From positions 434,001-498,000 of the forward strand of contig CM035233.1 of assembly GCA_020226215.1 (NCBI GenBank): a DNA stretch of 64,000 nt, read 5' to 3'. A program made the translations under genes and the position numbers. A model generated the notes under the pieces. The model saw nothing but the letters and a program-made list of their open reading frames with translations, did no database searches and was not told where the DNA came from. The stretch's first letter is position 1. Each line of letters begins with the position of its first letter. The stretch comes from Sindora glabra. Lineage: Eukaryota > Streptophyta > Magnoliopsida > Fabales > Fabaceae. Of this stretch, positions 34,395 through 46,559 are shown one piece after another.

Positions 34395-37300
34395 TAAATA
34401 TTTATTTCAATAATATAATATTATAATTATATGTTAGTTATTTACAAAGAGAATTAGATAAAAAATTAATATACAACTAACAACTTTAAGAAATATCTCA
34501 TAAAATAAAATATTATAATTTTAGTGTATATATATCATTAAATAAATAAAATTGATATCATAATACAATAAAAAGATTGAACCTATAAATTCTTTCATAT
34601 TCATTAGATCATATAAAATAAATCGAAAAATTTTCCTTATTTTTAAATACTCATGGTTAAGTCAAAGCTAAAATACTCTAAATTATTCCGAAGATGTGCT
34701 GCAATCCTTTAAAAAAAATAAAAAAACTCATTCATACTTCTACAATCCTAGATTGCAAACTTGGAAATGGGTAACAATTTCATCAAATAAAAAATCTAAA
34801 ATATAGGCATTTTATAAACACTAACACTTAAAGAACCTTTAGAGAAAATCTATAAAAGAGAAAAAGGAAAAAATTCAAGGTAAAATAGGAAAATAAAATT
34901 AGGAATGTTCAAGAAAAAAATCCGTTGAAAAGTAAATGAAAGATTAAAATGTTTGTGAAAGAAAATAGTTAAAAGAGAAGGTATTGGATAGAATAAAATT
35001 TTGGAAAAATTTAAGGAAAAAAAAATCATCTCCCCACTCATTTAGTTTAACATTTAAGTAGATAATTAATTTTAAATTTATTTTACCATAATGATTGATT
35101 TTGATTTCAAACATCAAATTAATTATATTTCGTTTTTAAGATGATTATTATCATTAATATTAATATTTAATAATATAATTTATGATAAGAATAGATTTTA
35201 TTCGTAATGTCTATAAATTTTTAATTTACCATATTAGTGCATTGTAAAATAAATCTTTAGAATAATAATTTTATATTGTAGATAACTCATTAAATAAATC
35301 CATAAATTACTACTTCCTTATTAATTAAAATTTAATATTTTAATATTAAATATTTTTATTTATTTAATTTACATGAAAGAGAGGAATAACTTTTGATTTA
35401 AGTATTTTCTAAAAGTTGCATTATAATAAAAATTAATAAAAAAAAGTTCCTTCCAAAATTAAAAAAAAACCTTATATAAACACATAATAATACCATGGAT
35501 TACTGCTTTCCTAAAAGCCATCACTAATAATGCTTATGAAGCCATAAATTTATTAAAAAAAAAGATTGCAATAAATTAAAAAATTTAATATAATCATAAA
35601 TATAAAATAGTTTGATCAAAATTTAAGAAAAATATGTTAACACAAAAGGAAAAAAGGCTAGAAAAATAGTTTTATATTTTAGGATTAATAAAACTACTCT
35701 ATTTTGATGGTTAAACATTAGTTAAAAGTGACCTATGATATTTTACTTTAGTAAACACTTTGTATCTATTTAATTGTATAAGAAAGATGTCATAATACAA
35801 AAAAAAATTATGCTACCAATTTCACACAGAGTAACTGAAATAAAAAAATAAAAAAGATTAGTTTATAAAATGATGTTAGTATTCTTTACCAGATTTAAAC
35901 CTAAGATAAATTATATTATTTCCTATATATATGATATATATTATGTTTATTGTATTTAGTCATTTTGGGATCATTCTGGAAATATTCTAGGATTGTTCTG
36001 ATTGGTTATAGAAAAAGTTTCTCATGCCAGAGAAAAGAAATCTATTTTTTAAGACATTCATTTGTTATAATGTCAATTTTTGTGTAATAACTAATTTATA
36101 CATTATTTAACAGGATGATGTGGTTGTATTAAAGATGATAATGTTTTATTAAAATTGATGTCTAATATGTAAATTTAAATGCTAGTTTATCGTACAAATC
36201 AATGTGAAAATTTAGGCCACAAGTGACAATAAAATGCTAAGAAAGATGAATAAGATTAAATTTCTTACTTATGCAAAACTATAAAAATTGTATTAAAATG
36301 ATAATTAATAAAATAAGATTGAATAGAAAACCAAAAACCAAATTGCAATAGTAAACAGAAAAGAAAGAATATTCTTGCAATTATATTCTATATATTTCTA
36401 ATAAGTACTAAACCTCACATATTTAGTTATAGACTAACTAAGCTTTAGTTTTACAAAATAGCAAGCAAAAATACAAAATTAAAAAAAATTATCTTAGTGT
36501 TGGAAGGAGAGAATACCTCGTTAGATGAATAAACATTTTAGGATTGGAAGAGTATTAATATGAAATTCGCAAATGGTGTCATACTTCACTCTTTTTATTT
36601 TCAATTTGCACCATGCTCTAACTTTTTCATTTTCAATTCATGATACAAACTTTTAGTGGGGGATGAAATTGATACAAACTTAATTTTATAGGAATCAAAA
36701 TAGGGTGTTAGTCTAATGTTTATCTCTTATTTTTGCCCTTTTATCTAGTATGTTGTTAACCTATTAATGGAAATACTGATAAAAGGTTTAAAATAACTAG
36801 TTTTTTTTTATCTATAATAGATGAAATTGATACAAAATATCTATGAGGTAATGACTAATGCAAGTGAAATTAGTGAGTGATTAAAATAAAATAGTAAATT
36901 AAATTTTTGTTAGTAGCTTAATGGTTAATTTAATAAAGAGACTCAAGTAGATTATGAAGGGAACATTGGAGGACTAAATTGTACTAACCTTGTGTAAGGA
37001 CTTTACTAATACAAAGTTAACATGTATTTAGTCTTTAGAAAAAAAATCCTTTAAAATGGTCTAAATCAGAGGAATACAAAATTATTAATGTTGGATGATG
37101 TGGAAGAATTTTAGAGAACTAATCACAATCCTTCATTCATTTCTTCTTTTTCACTAAAACTTTCAAATAAGGGATTAAAGATCTTTTATGCTCTAAATAC
37201 CATGCTATAATATCATACAACTGCATAAACAACATAAGAGCACAACTAGAAAGGGCAAGCACCCATCAAAAGCTTTTGTTTTTAGAAAATCAAATCTATC

Positions 37301-39207
37301 TATCTTTTTCCATTATACTTATATACACAAACAAGACATAAATGTACAAATGGAAAAGGTATTCCAAACTAATATAGCTATACCAAAAAGTTCGCTAGCT
37401 TTTTCTAAATATGTTAAAAAAGAAAGAACATTCTAAAAAAGACAATTGATATTAGAAATATTTTTCATAAGAAAAAATATTTAAATTATTTAAGCACCAA
37501 CTACATTAGGAGATAGGATGGCTTAGGAAAAGATATGTCTAGAAACTTCAATTTAATGAATTGGCTTTAGAGGTTGCAAATGTTTTCCTATGTTAAATGG
37601 TAATCTCTAAAGAAAGAATACATTAAAAATTTATTTTCTCAAAAATATGGAAGTCTCAACTTGGTTTGAAAAAGATTAACTATTATTTTAGTTCAAATAT
37701 TTTTAAAAGTAACATGTAATAATCATTCCATCAAATGTCAAGGTTATGTTAATAGAGTTTTGATGTAGTAATCTAAAATTTAATATGTTAATTAAACTTT
37801 TTGTGATCATATGATTCATCATTTCCATCTCTATTAAACGGGGACTTTGATCCTTAAAGTCTAATATTATACTTTCTCTATTCATTATAATTCTTATTAA
37901 ATAAGTGTGATTTTTCTCATGTACTCTTAGTTAATGCTTTTGTACATTGTTTAATGATTAGTGTTTCTTAATTATTTTAGGTGTGGTAAGGTGTTGCTTT
38001 GTACTTTCATAAGAATTTTTAGTGGGTTGCTTGTTATAGTCACTAGACTAATCTATGGGGTTAAAAACTTCAACTTATATGCCATATTTTTTGAAATAGA
38101 CATTTGAAAGATCAATCAAAGCTAATCAATTTTAGCTAAACCAACTTGAGCATACTTTAAAAGCCCTAAGTAGTCAGCATTGTAATCTAATCTCCCATGC
38201 TGCGTACCACATTATCACCGCTTATATTATACCATAAATCAACCTAAGCATTATCACTAAGTAACATTTATAGCTTTATCCTATGCATTTTCTCTTTATA
38301 TTCAAAAAAGTTTTCTCAAGGTTCTCATTTTTTCTTACCGTAAAGTGGTTCAATTACTGGACTTTCATATGCCATGCACGCTTGTGCTTCACTTTCAATT
38401 CCTTCAAGAACTATTACCTTTTACAATGATTAATCCTAATTGGTGAAAGAATTATTAAGGAATTAACTTTAATATGATAAGCTTTGGTTTAAAGGTTGCA
38501 AAAGTCTCCTGTAAAATGAGAATCTTGAAAGCCAAAAAAAAAATTAACATTTTAATACAAGCACCGTTGAGACCAATGGAAAGGAATTATTTGATACCAT
38601 TAAGTATTCAGTCTAAGTTTTAATGACTAAATCATGTTATATATTTTTATTCTTAGTTACAAATTACAACATGAAACAAATAATTATATTACAATATTTT
38701 TATATATAGCCATTAAAATTATTACTTTACATTGCTCTTATTTTGTAAGGAGAACTTAACCACATGTGCTCCTAGGCATGTAAAATAATATGATTTGTTG
38801 GCATTGGAAACAAAATTTTTCCTAGGAACAAGAAATATATGAAGCAAGAAAAATTCATTTTCCAAGGGTACCAATTTGAAATTGTGCTTTAATATATACA
38901 AAACTATTTAAATGAAAATCAAACACAAGTTCTATCTCCCTACATGTATTTAAATTAAAGTATAAGAAAAGCTATTTTCAATTTCTATAACTTAAGACAA
39001 CCATTTAATATTTTTTTGGTATTCAAAAGAATAGTCCCTCGTTGGACAATCATCCTAAGCATACGTTTAAATGTTTATATTGTTAAACTTCTAAAAGGAA
39101 AAAAAAAAAGATAAAAGGAGGTACATGAAATTAACGCATACCATTTACTATCAAATAGAAAAGAAGCATACACACATGCATGTAAATGTAAGTGGTAATT
39201 AATAATG
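34395..39207. other. Intergenic AT-rich DNA, no gene recognised
   Basis: Scanned on both strands for exon pairs and transposon motifs; none was convincing. Small ORFs such as 34850-35041 and 37703-37885 have A/T-driven composition. The last few hundred bases are the 3' flank of the PMP3 gene. Confidence 0.5.
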
Positions 39208-39478
39208 TCATCGAACCAAGACATATATGGCATATATAATTCCAGGTAGGTATCCTAGGAAGCTCAACACCAGATCTATCCAAAACTCCACCTGCATTTC
39301 CAATTACGAGAGAAATTTGAAAATAATGATCAACAAAATAAGATAAGAAAATTCAATTTGAGATGGTTTAAGGAATAAGATTAAAAAAAGGATATACTTG
39401 TAAGCCATAACGAAGGAAAACTCCCACGGGTGGTAGAAATATTGCTAATATCACTTGCAAGAAAGTCTGGGAACCCAT
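39208..39478 (-). CDS. RCI2: PMP3/RCI2 (UPF0057) small hydrophobic membrane protein, two exons, 54 aa
   Basis: Exon 1 is complement 39398-39478 (27 codons) and exon 2 is complement 39291-39208 (27 codons plus TGA), with a 106-base intron (39292-39397) that has GT and AG ends. Exon 1 encodes MGSQTFLQVILAIFLPPVGV and then FLRYGLQ. Exon 2 encodes VEFWIDLVLSFLGYLPGIIY and then AIYVLVR. This is the complete PMP3 family pattern: LLPP-GV-LR, VEFW and LGYIPGIIYAIYV, with the usual length of 54 residues and two membrane-spanning segments (about 5-22 and 30-50). RCI2 proteins sit in the plasma membrane and help maintain membrane potential and Na+/K+ homeostasis. They are typically induced by cold, salt, drought and ABA. 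Substitutions are conservative except LQ where many members have CG before VEFW. No lesion is seen and the gene looks intact. Confidence 0.94.
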
Positions 39479-41291
39479 TATTTCCTTCTCTTGATTCAAT
39501 ATAGCTAGTCTTTTGTGTTAGAAAATGAGAACAAGCAAGAGCACCTAAAATTAGCTAGAATGAAGGATATTATGCATTTAAAATGCCACATGTTCCTTTT
39601 CATCGATTATAGTTTTCCTTTTTAACTTGTGGTAAGGAGGGAATGAATTAATTAATTCATTTGAAGTGTAAGTTTTTTTGTTATATAAAGTTTGTATAAA
39701 ATTTGAATTTTTTACAAAATTATTATAAGATCCTATATATAGATATTCTATATATAATTATAATACAATTTTTTGCAAAAAATTTAAATATTGTTAAATA
39801 AGTATTGTAGCATTATCCTTGCAAAATTACTTCATTGCATCTAAACAAGAAAACACAACCATATGTAATTGTAAAAACACTATAAATGATATTAATATGC
39901 ATAAAAATAGAATAAGGACAAATGAAAAAAAAATGCCTTCAACTTTTTTTTGGTGAACTTTTAACTTTGTTATAGTTGAATTTTGTTGTAACTAACTTTG
40001 AAATTTTGAAATTGAAGCATTAATATGAAAATATTGGAATTAACAATCTTTGTTCCTTAATTAACAATTTTTAATTGTATATTTTTATGATTTTTAAGCA
40101 ATATCACAATATCATTTTACCTTATATGATTATTTAAAATTAAATTCATATCAAGAATTTGGAAAAGATAATACTTTATTTTTAAAGATTTATTGGAGAT
40201 ATATTCCAAATTAGAAATATCCAATAAATGAGTTTTAAATAAATCAAATGCATTTTAAATATTAATTAGAGATATATTTTCACATAAGAAATATCTAATT
40301 AGGAGTTTTTAAAAATTAGAAATTAAAAAATTTAATACAAATTAATGGCCTCAATGAAGCATTATATTATAATTGAATTTTACACATGAAGAAGTTTCAA
40401 TTGAAATGACTCAGTTTTCTTTGATATTAATATACTCTTTTTAGTTAATTCTTACTCTAAACTTGTAAGATTTATCTTGAATTTTTAAAATGCTAATAAG
40501 CATGTTAAGTTTGCTAATAAATTTTCTTTACAAGCTTTTTCTAGATGCATGATTAAATTTTTTACAAGCCCTATTGTACTCTAAGCCTAAACCACCAATA
40601 ATGTTGGAAGTAGTTAGTTTTCTTAGAGTAGTGCAAGTATGACAAGAAGTTTCATATATTTCCATTTTCTTTGGCCTTTTGTCATTTTGTTAGCTTTCTT
40701 TCTTTAGTGCTACTTGCTTGTTTTCTTACGAATTTGCTTGAGAAGCTTCTTATACAAACTTTTCCATCCTTATTACATTTCTTTATTCTTAGTATAAAAA
40801 ATTCACAAGCTCCACCAAAGTCAACTTTGAAAGGTCTTTTGAGTCATGTTAAGATGAAATTTTAGTTTCAAAGCTTTCTAGAGCACTAGCCTAATCCTTT
40901 TTTATAATTTCTCTCCTAGTTAGCTTTGCTCTTTGCTTTTTCACTTTTATGAGTCTATTAGTGCATCCTTTAACAATTTTTATGTTTTTTATTATGAGAA
41001 TATCAAATTCCTTTCTCAATTTTAGGACTTGCATTTGCCTGGTCTTTTTATTTCTTTGAAAGTCCTTTAAAATTCTTCATAATTCTTTTAGAGTATCATG
41101 GTTCCTAATCTTGTCAAGTATTTTATTTGAAATACTTGATTAAGTGTAGAACATAACTTTATATTTGCATTTTGCTCATCATGGTATTTCATTAAGCTAC
41201 AATAAAATATTACTAAAAAAGGAAGTGGAACTCTATTATGTTCCACTATATCCCTAATGCATGTTGCACACACTAAAATTAATTAATAAGA
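39479..41291. other. Upstream region of the PMP3 gene and intergenic DNA
   Basis: On the - strand a short A-rich leader precedes the ATG at 39478. A TTTTAAATGC word near 39575 is the only TATA-like candidate, with a CACATG E-box-type word just upstream. Both are weak. From about 39650 the DNA is AT-rich with no gene seen. Confidence 0.4.
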
Positions 41292-41766
41292 TGTCATTTG
41301 GTTCATATAGGAAATAACTTCCTGAAAGAAATTAAACTTCCAAGAAAATAACTTTTTGTATGAATTTTTTGGGAAGTATTCAAAGTTGTTTGGTTAACAC
41401 ATAGGAAGTAACACTTTCTAAGAAGTAATTTCTTATATTTTATTTAGTTCAATTTTGAATGTTATAAGGAATGTTAATGAAATAACTACTATATCATCAA
41501 TATTATTATAACACAAGGTAATAAATTTTATTATTCTTAATTAAATTTAATAAGGATAATGTTATCATTATATTTACAAATAACACAGAAAGTAGAATAC
41601 CTAGGGGGAAGATGGGTAAGCAACTTTTGATGCTTTGTGAGAAGTAGGACTTTTCAGGAAGTTTTATTTTCTAAAATTTACTAGATAATGACCAATCAAA
41701 TAACCCACATCTTTTCTATTTCTCAAGAAATAAAACTTATCATACTTTCAGGAGAAACTAAATAAC
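41292..41766. mobile_element. hAT-like MITE, copy 1 (about 475 bp)
   Basis: It aligns along its length with 62961-63439. The ends form an imperfect inverted repeat, GTCATTTGGTTCAT at the left and AAAGGTTATTTAGTTTC when the right end is read on the - strand. No coding capacity is present. No matching target duplication can be seen at this copy, so its limits come from the alignment with copy 2. Confidence 0.75.
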
Positions 41767-42837
41767 CTTTAAACCTATTTAAGCTAACAGAAAAGGTAAA
41801 TATAAGTCAAAATCATCGGAATAAACAACTATTAACAAAATTGTAAGCAAATAAAGGGGTTTTCAATGCAATTTTAAATGAAATAATTGAAAATAATAGA
41901 ATATAAAAATCCAATTCAAAGGAAATCACACTTTAACTCTTAAATTTATTATCAATACTCAACTAATTTACTTATAATTCGATTACTTGTGAATACCCTA
42001 GTACTGGCAGTAAACATGCAAGTTTCTAATACAAATTAATTAGAACAAGTGCCTAATCAATTCCCTTTCAGAATTAGGTTGAGGATAAATCTAATAATTC
42101 TATATGGGATAATTGCTAAATTTGTTCCTTATTTTTCATTAATACCATAAATTTTACAAGCAAAAATTAAATATCTATTTGCTACTGATTTACAATCAAT
42201 TACCTTGATTCTATAAGTAAGAGTTAATAGCCCCTGGTACACTAAAAATAACTAACTAATGGGCCCTATAAGTTAATTATTAATGCATTCATAATTAATA
42301 AAGAGTAAAAAAAAGAGATAATTAAATTATGAATAATTTTAAAATGATAATCTCAAAATCAAACATAAATTGGAATAAGAATCCCTTAAATTATCAAAAG
42401 AAAAGATCCATTTATAATGGTTTACAAGAGAAAGCTAAAAGAAAGAGTATATTGTCTAATGCTAATCTTTTGCCTTTAGAAGCCCAAAACCCTAACATAT
42501 ATAACCTCCTAAGGAGGAATACCAATTAAGTGTATATTATATTAAGAGGATTACCCAATGTTTTTAGAAAAGATGTCAATATATGATCTTTATATTCAAT
42601 ACTATATAGGAAGTATATATCTCAAGGATAAATATACAACGTGTGGATCATTGAGTACTATATAAGAAGAATAATGATTGTTAGAATTGATAAATTCAAA
42701 GTTAAGCATCAAGAAAAATTTAGAAAATAAATTATTTTCTTAACTTTTTGAATTTCTCTTTGAAAACTAATAAACACACATACATATGATCATAAGTATT
42801 TAGTTTTATTTATTTATATTACATTGTATTTTAGAAA

Positions 42838-42925
42838 AATTGGTTAAAGGTTTTCAAAAAATAAAAATTTTAAAAATTAGTCCTTTAACCAAATTAATTT
42901 TCAAAAACCATTTTTCTAAGTAGTT
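42838..42925. repeat. Imperfect inverted repeat (hairpin)
   Basis: TTGGTTAAAGG (about 42839-42849) is mirrored by CCTTTAACCAA (about 42882-42894), and outer words TTAGAAAAAT and ATTTTTCTAA extend the pairing imperfectly. It could be a small foldback element remnant. No target duplication was found. Confidence 0.5.
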
Positions 42926-43736
42926 TCCAACATTATTGATAGCCAATAAAGGCATACAATATTATAAAGACTTACTCAATAAGTAATAACAATAGTAGTC
43001 TAACAAGATTCACATTATTATATTATGTTAATTTATCACATCATTTTTTTCACACATAATTTTGAACTCTTTTCATGTATTTTCATAACAAAAAGTGAAA
43101 CCAACTTGCTTGTTGACAAATCAAAATTGAAAAAGAAATTAAGGCTATGTACAACAAAATAGATGCATATATCCTAAAGTAAAGCTTGAAAGATATGAAA
43201 ATAATGCAAAGCCTTAAGATAAGTCTCAAAAGCAATGAGTTTATAAAGAATTGTTTTATGAAGGTAAAAATGGCAAAGCCACTAAACTCACACACATAAG
43301 AACCTATGATCAAAATAAGGATGTGGAGGAAGGCATAACTTTCTAAATATCATTAAAAGCTATTTAAGCCAAAGGATTTTGGCTTAAATATATATTTGTT
43401 GCTAAGAAAAAAATAACTAAACTATTTTGCAAGTTATTTGTTAGTTTTCATCTTCTATTTTCTCTTTGTTTATCTAAAAATTTTAGCACCACCCTAAATA
43501 TTTGTACATAAACATACCACCAATTTCCCTAATTTAGCACCAATCAAAGCTAGATGGATCTAAGGAGTGCATCTCAAAGTATTTGGTTTCCTAAACTCAA
43601 AGGTGTATTTCTCTTTACATTTCAAATCTTAAATAATGCTTTATCATGTTTCATTAGCTCTTGAATCTTCTAGTAAACACCAACACCTACAAGTTTTTCC
43701 TATTTTGCTTCTACACCTTTATTTATTATATTAAAT

Positions 43737-44512
43737 TAATGTGAAATTATGTTAGATCTATTCCAATTTAGACACAATCAAAGAAAAAGGAAAGATATTC
43801 TTGCATGCTTTAGAAAAGAGGAAGAGATTGGAAGTAATAAGAGATGAAATTAATGCCACAATGATTGAATATCCTTTAATAAGTTTTCAAGTTCTTATAA
43901 GAACTTAGAGAGGAAACCCTCACAAACAATTAGATTGCAATCATGTCAAAAGTAAAAGTTTGATTTAATATAAGGAACAAACCTTCTTATATAGTTTTCT
44001 AAAACCTTAATTAAAAAATGGACTCAAATGATACCCAATAGGCCCAAAATGCTCTAAAATGATTTAGCACAAAATAAACACAAATTAAAGGCCTAGATGC
44101 TCTATTAAAGTCCAAAACACCAAATAATAGAAAAATGGGATAAGGTGGCACTAATTGGGACTATGGCTAATATGGCATTAATGTGGTACTATTTCTTTGA
44201 TGATGTGATAGTGACAAGGATTATGGCTTATGTGCCACTAATGTGGCTCCACCTCCTTGATGATGTGGTGGTGATGTGGTGCCAGCTTAGTGATGATGTG
44301 GCATAATTCAAATGCACTTGAACAATCTCCTCCAAGCTTATTTCTTTGTGATTGACCTTTCTTAAAATCACATCATCATGGGCTGATTGTAAGGCTTTTT
44401 CTAAGTTTTAAGCTCTCTTTTCAAGCATACAAGCTTTTTAGATTAACCATTGAAGATTTTCTTTGATTCTCTTAATTAATTTTTTGTGGTTTCCCCTTTT
44501 AAGATCACATCA
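43737..44512 (-). repeat. 3' LTR of the gypsy element (776 bp)
   Basis: It aligns with the right LTR with its insertion removed (about 780 bp). Its left terminus is mutated (TTAATGTGA instead of TGATGTGA), while its right terminus AAGATCACATCA is intact. Confidence 0.93.
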
Positions 44513-44525
44513 TCCCTACTTCTTT
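44513..44525 (-). other. Polypurine tract of the gypsy element
   Basis: On the - strand AAAGAAGTAGGGA directly precedes the 3' LTR start TGATGTGA. Confidence 0.8.
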
Positions 44526-45600
44526 GAAATAATTCATCCTTGAATCTTTAAAACCTATATGAAGAGGGATAAAATTAGAAATAATAAAAGAATTACTCAC
44601 ATCAAACTTACCATGAGAATTCAAATTAGATGTAACTTAAATTTCTTTGGTTCTAGAAAACTTTATTTTCCACTCACATTATCAACAAATAACCACTCGA
44701 ATCATATACAAAATAAGAATTAACAATTTCATGTAAGCATACAAAATTATCAATAATAACATATTTTTCAATGGAAGCACACAAAACATGGTTCTTTATA
44801 AGCTTCTCACAAAAATTAATTAAATCATGAAAGCTTTCAATTTCAACAACAAACTTATATGGCAACCATTGTTTAATTACCTTTTCTTTAATCACTTCTA
44901 TTACATTGCCACACATAACATGTCTTAAATATATAACACACTTCGTGTATAATGGACATTCTTAAAATTATCATGTAAATTTTCATTTTTTAAAATTTTG
45001 CACATACATTGCAAAGATCCAAAATGCTCATCTACAACTTTGACATACACAAGAATTTCAACAAGATGTGGCAAACAATTTTTCCAATACTTTAAATTCT
45101 CAAGCACTAGCAAAATCCAACCTTTAAACACATGAAGGCAATTTAAATGAGCAACAACAAATTTACTCTTGGAAACACTTAAAGTATGAAAGTAATAGAA
45201 ACTTACAAAAAACTTACAACTAAAAACACACAAACTTAGCATAAGAATCTCATTTAAATAAACTAAGATGCATTTATTAAAGAAAATATGCAAAACATAA
45301 TTCAATAGGTTAATAGGAGTATTTAATGCAATAGATAAACCAAGTATAAACTTAACCATTCATATAAACCATGCTTTGTTTTCAAAATATTTTTCCATGC
45401 ATTCTTTATTCCAAAGCAAAGTGGATAAAATCCACCTCTCAAACCATACTTAGAAAACATATAAGGATCATACAACACGTCAAGCATATTATTTAAAGTC
45501 CTTTTAAATCCAAAATGTTTTATCAACTTAACTTTTTTTATGAGAGAACTTCTAGAAAACATAAAAGAACTAAGCAACTTATCAGATAAATCTCCTAGAG
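44526..45600 (-). pseudogene. Gypsy integrase and C-terminal remnant
   Basis: Pieces in three frames match the order of gypsy integrases. LIKHFGFKRTLNNMLDVLY (about 45460-45520) fits the GHFG..KTL zinc-binding segment. KTKHGLYEWL (about 45355-45385) fits the KHGLYxPL linker, and MVKFILGLS (45333-45359) fits MDFVLGLP. ENLKYWKNCLPHLVEI (about 45050-45100) fits the NLKTWEDCLPHVEFA block. The DDE residues cannot be traced because intervening segments are heavily mutated. The many hydrophobic residues are a result of decay and do not indicate membrane proteins. Confidence 0.7.
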
Positions 45601-46130
45601 TTTTCTTAGCCCCAAAATGTATTATTTAATTGAAATCATAGGTTTCTTCAATAAACAAATCATTTAAAGAACTTTTAAGTGTAAACAATTCATTTCTTTC
45701 ACACAAATTTTATCATACCTAAACATTTCTCCAAGGACCATTCCTTCACAAACATCAACATTGGAAACAAACTTAACTTGTAAAGGAATAACAAAATCAT
45801 GTGAAAAGGTAGCATTATTAAAATCAACTACATACAAATTCTTAAGGTACTCAAAACTCAATAATTTTGTATACAAATAATCCTTTGGCTTAAAATTCAA
45901 TGATTTATCATGGAAAGTAGGAAAAAAGTATATCTTTGAGCCAAAGCACTATCCACATCGCTACTTTTACCTTGCTTACATTGGATGATATATGGATATG
46001 CTTCATGTAAGTGGAATTCTTCCTTCTTGGTATATTTTTTAATCACGCCATCTTAATAGGTTTGAGTTGAATTTACAAGGAAGGAGTCTACTTGACGTTC
46101 TACTCCTTTCAAAGGTAGTACTTCTTTGGA
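45601..46130 (-). pseudogene. Gypsy pol deletion junction: protease-RT linker joined to RNase H tail
   Basis: On the - strand the linker LPLKGVERQVD (about 46092-46125) corresponds to LPPLRGIEHQID, which normally precedes RT by a few dozen residues. Within about 80 bases comes AYPYIIQCKQGKSSDVDSAL (about 45945-46005), which corresponds to the end of RNase H (PYVIxYKQGKxNxVADALS). LLSFEYLKNLY (about 45830-45870) follows as expected. The roughly 400-residue RT and RNase H core that belongs between them is absent. Confidence 0.72.
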
Positions 46131-46559
46131 GCTTTCTCTTAAAAGTGCATATTGATATTTTTGTAAAAGAAAACCAAGAGCATTTAAGCAATAAATTCAA
46201 CCTGGTTAGTATTTTCATAATTTTCTTTGTATAATATAATTAGCATAGAAACACATAAGGCATTCATCATAACACTTATTTTTGCAAACACACTCAATTT
46301 TTCTATTCTTTTCCTTGGTTTTTCACTCAACTTTTTCCCTTTCTCTCTTTCCTAACAATCACTTTTTGTTTTGTTAGTGTTTTCATTTTTTATGCTTAAC
46401 TCTAGTTTTCTCTCTTCTTTTTCATAAGTACTCTCTTTCTTTTCACTTACACTTTTATTTTTTTATCTTTCTCATTTTGCTCTACTCACATTTTCTATTT
46501 TTCTTCCTCTTCTCTCTTCTTTTGCATCATTATTTGATCTTCATAAACTTGTTATGGAG

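Noticed and set aside
44674..45577. Several - strand ORFs (80, 144 and 84 codons) that look like hydrophobic membrane proteins
   Set aside because: They lie inside the gypsy element between RNase H and the polypurine tract. They contain integrase landmarks (KHGLYEWL, FILGLS, ENLKYWKNCLPH), so they are decayed integrase and not host genes.
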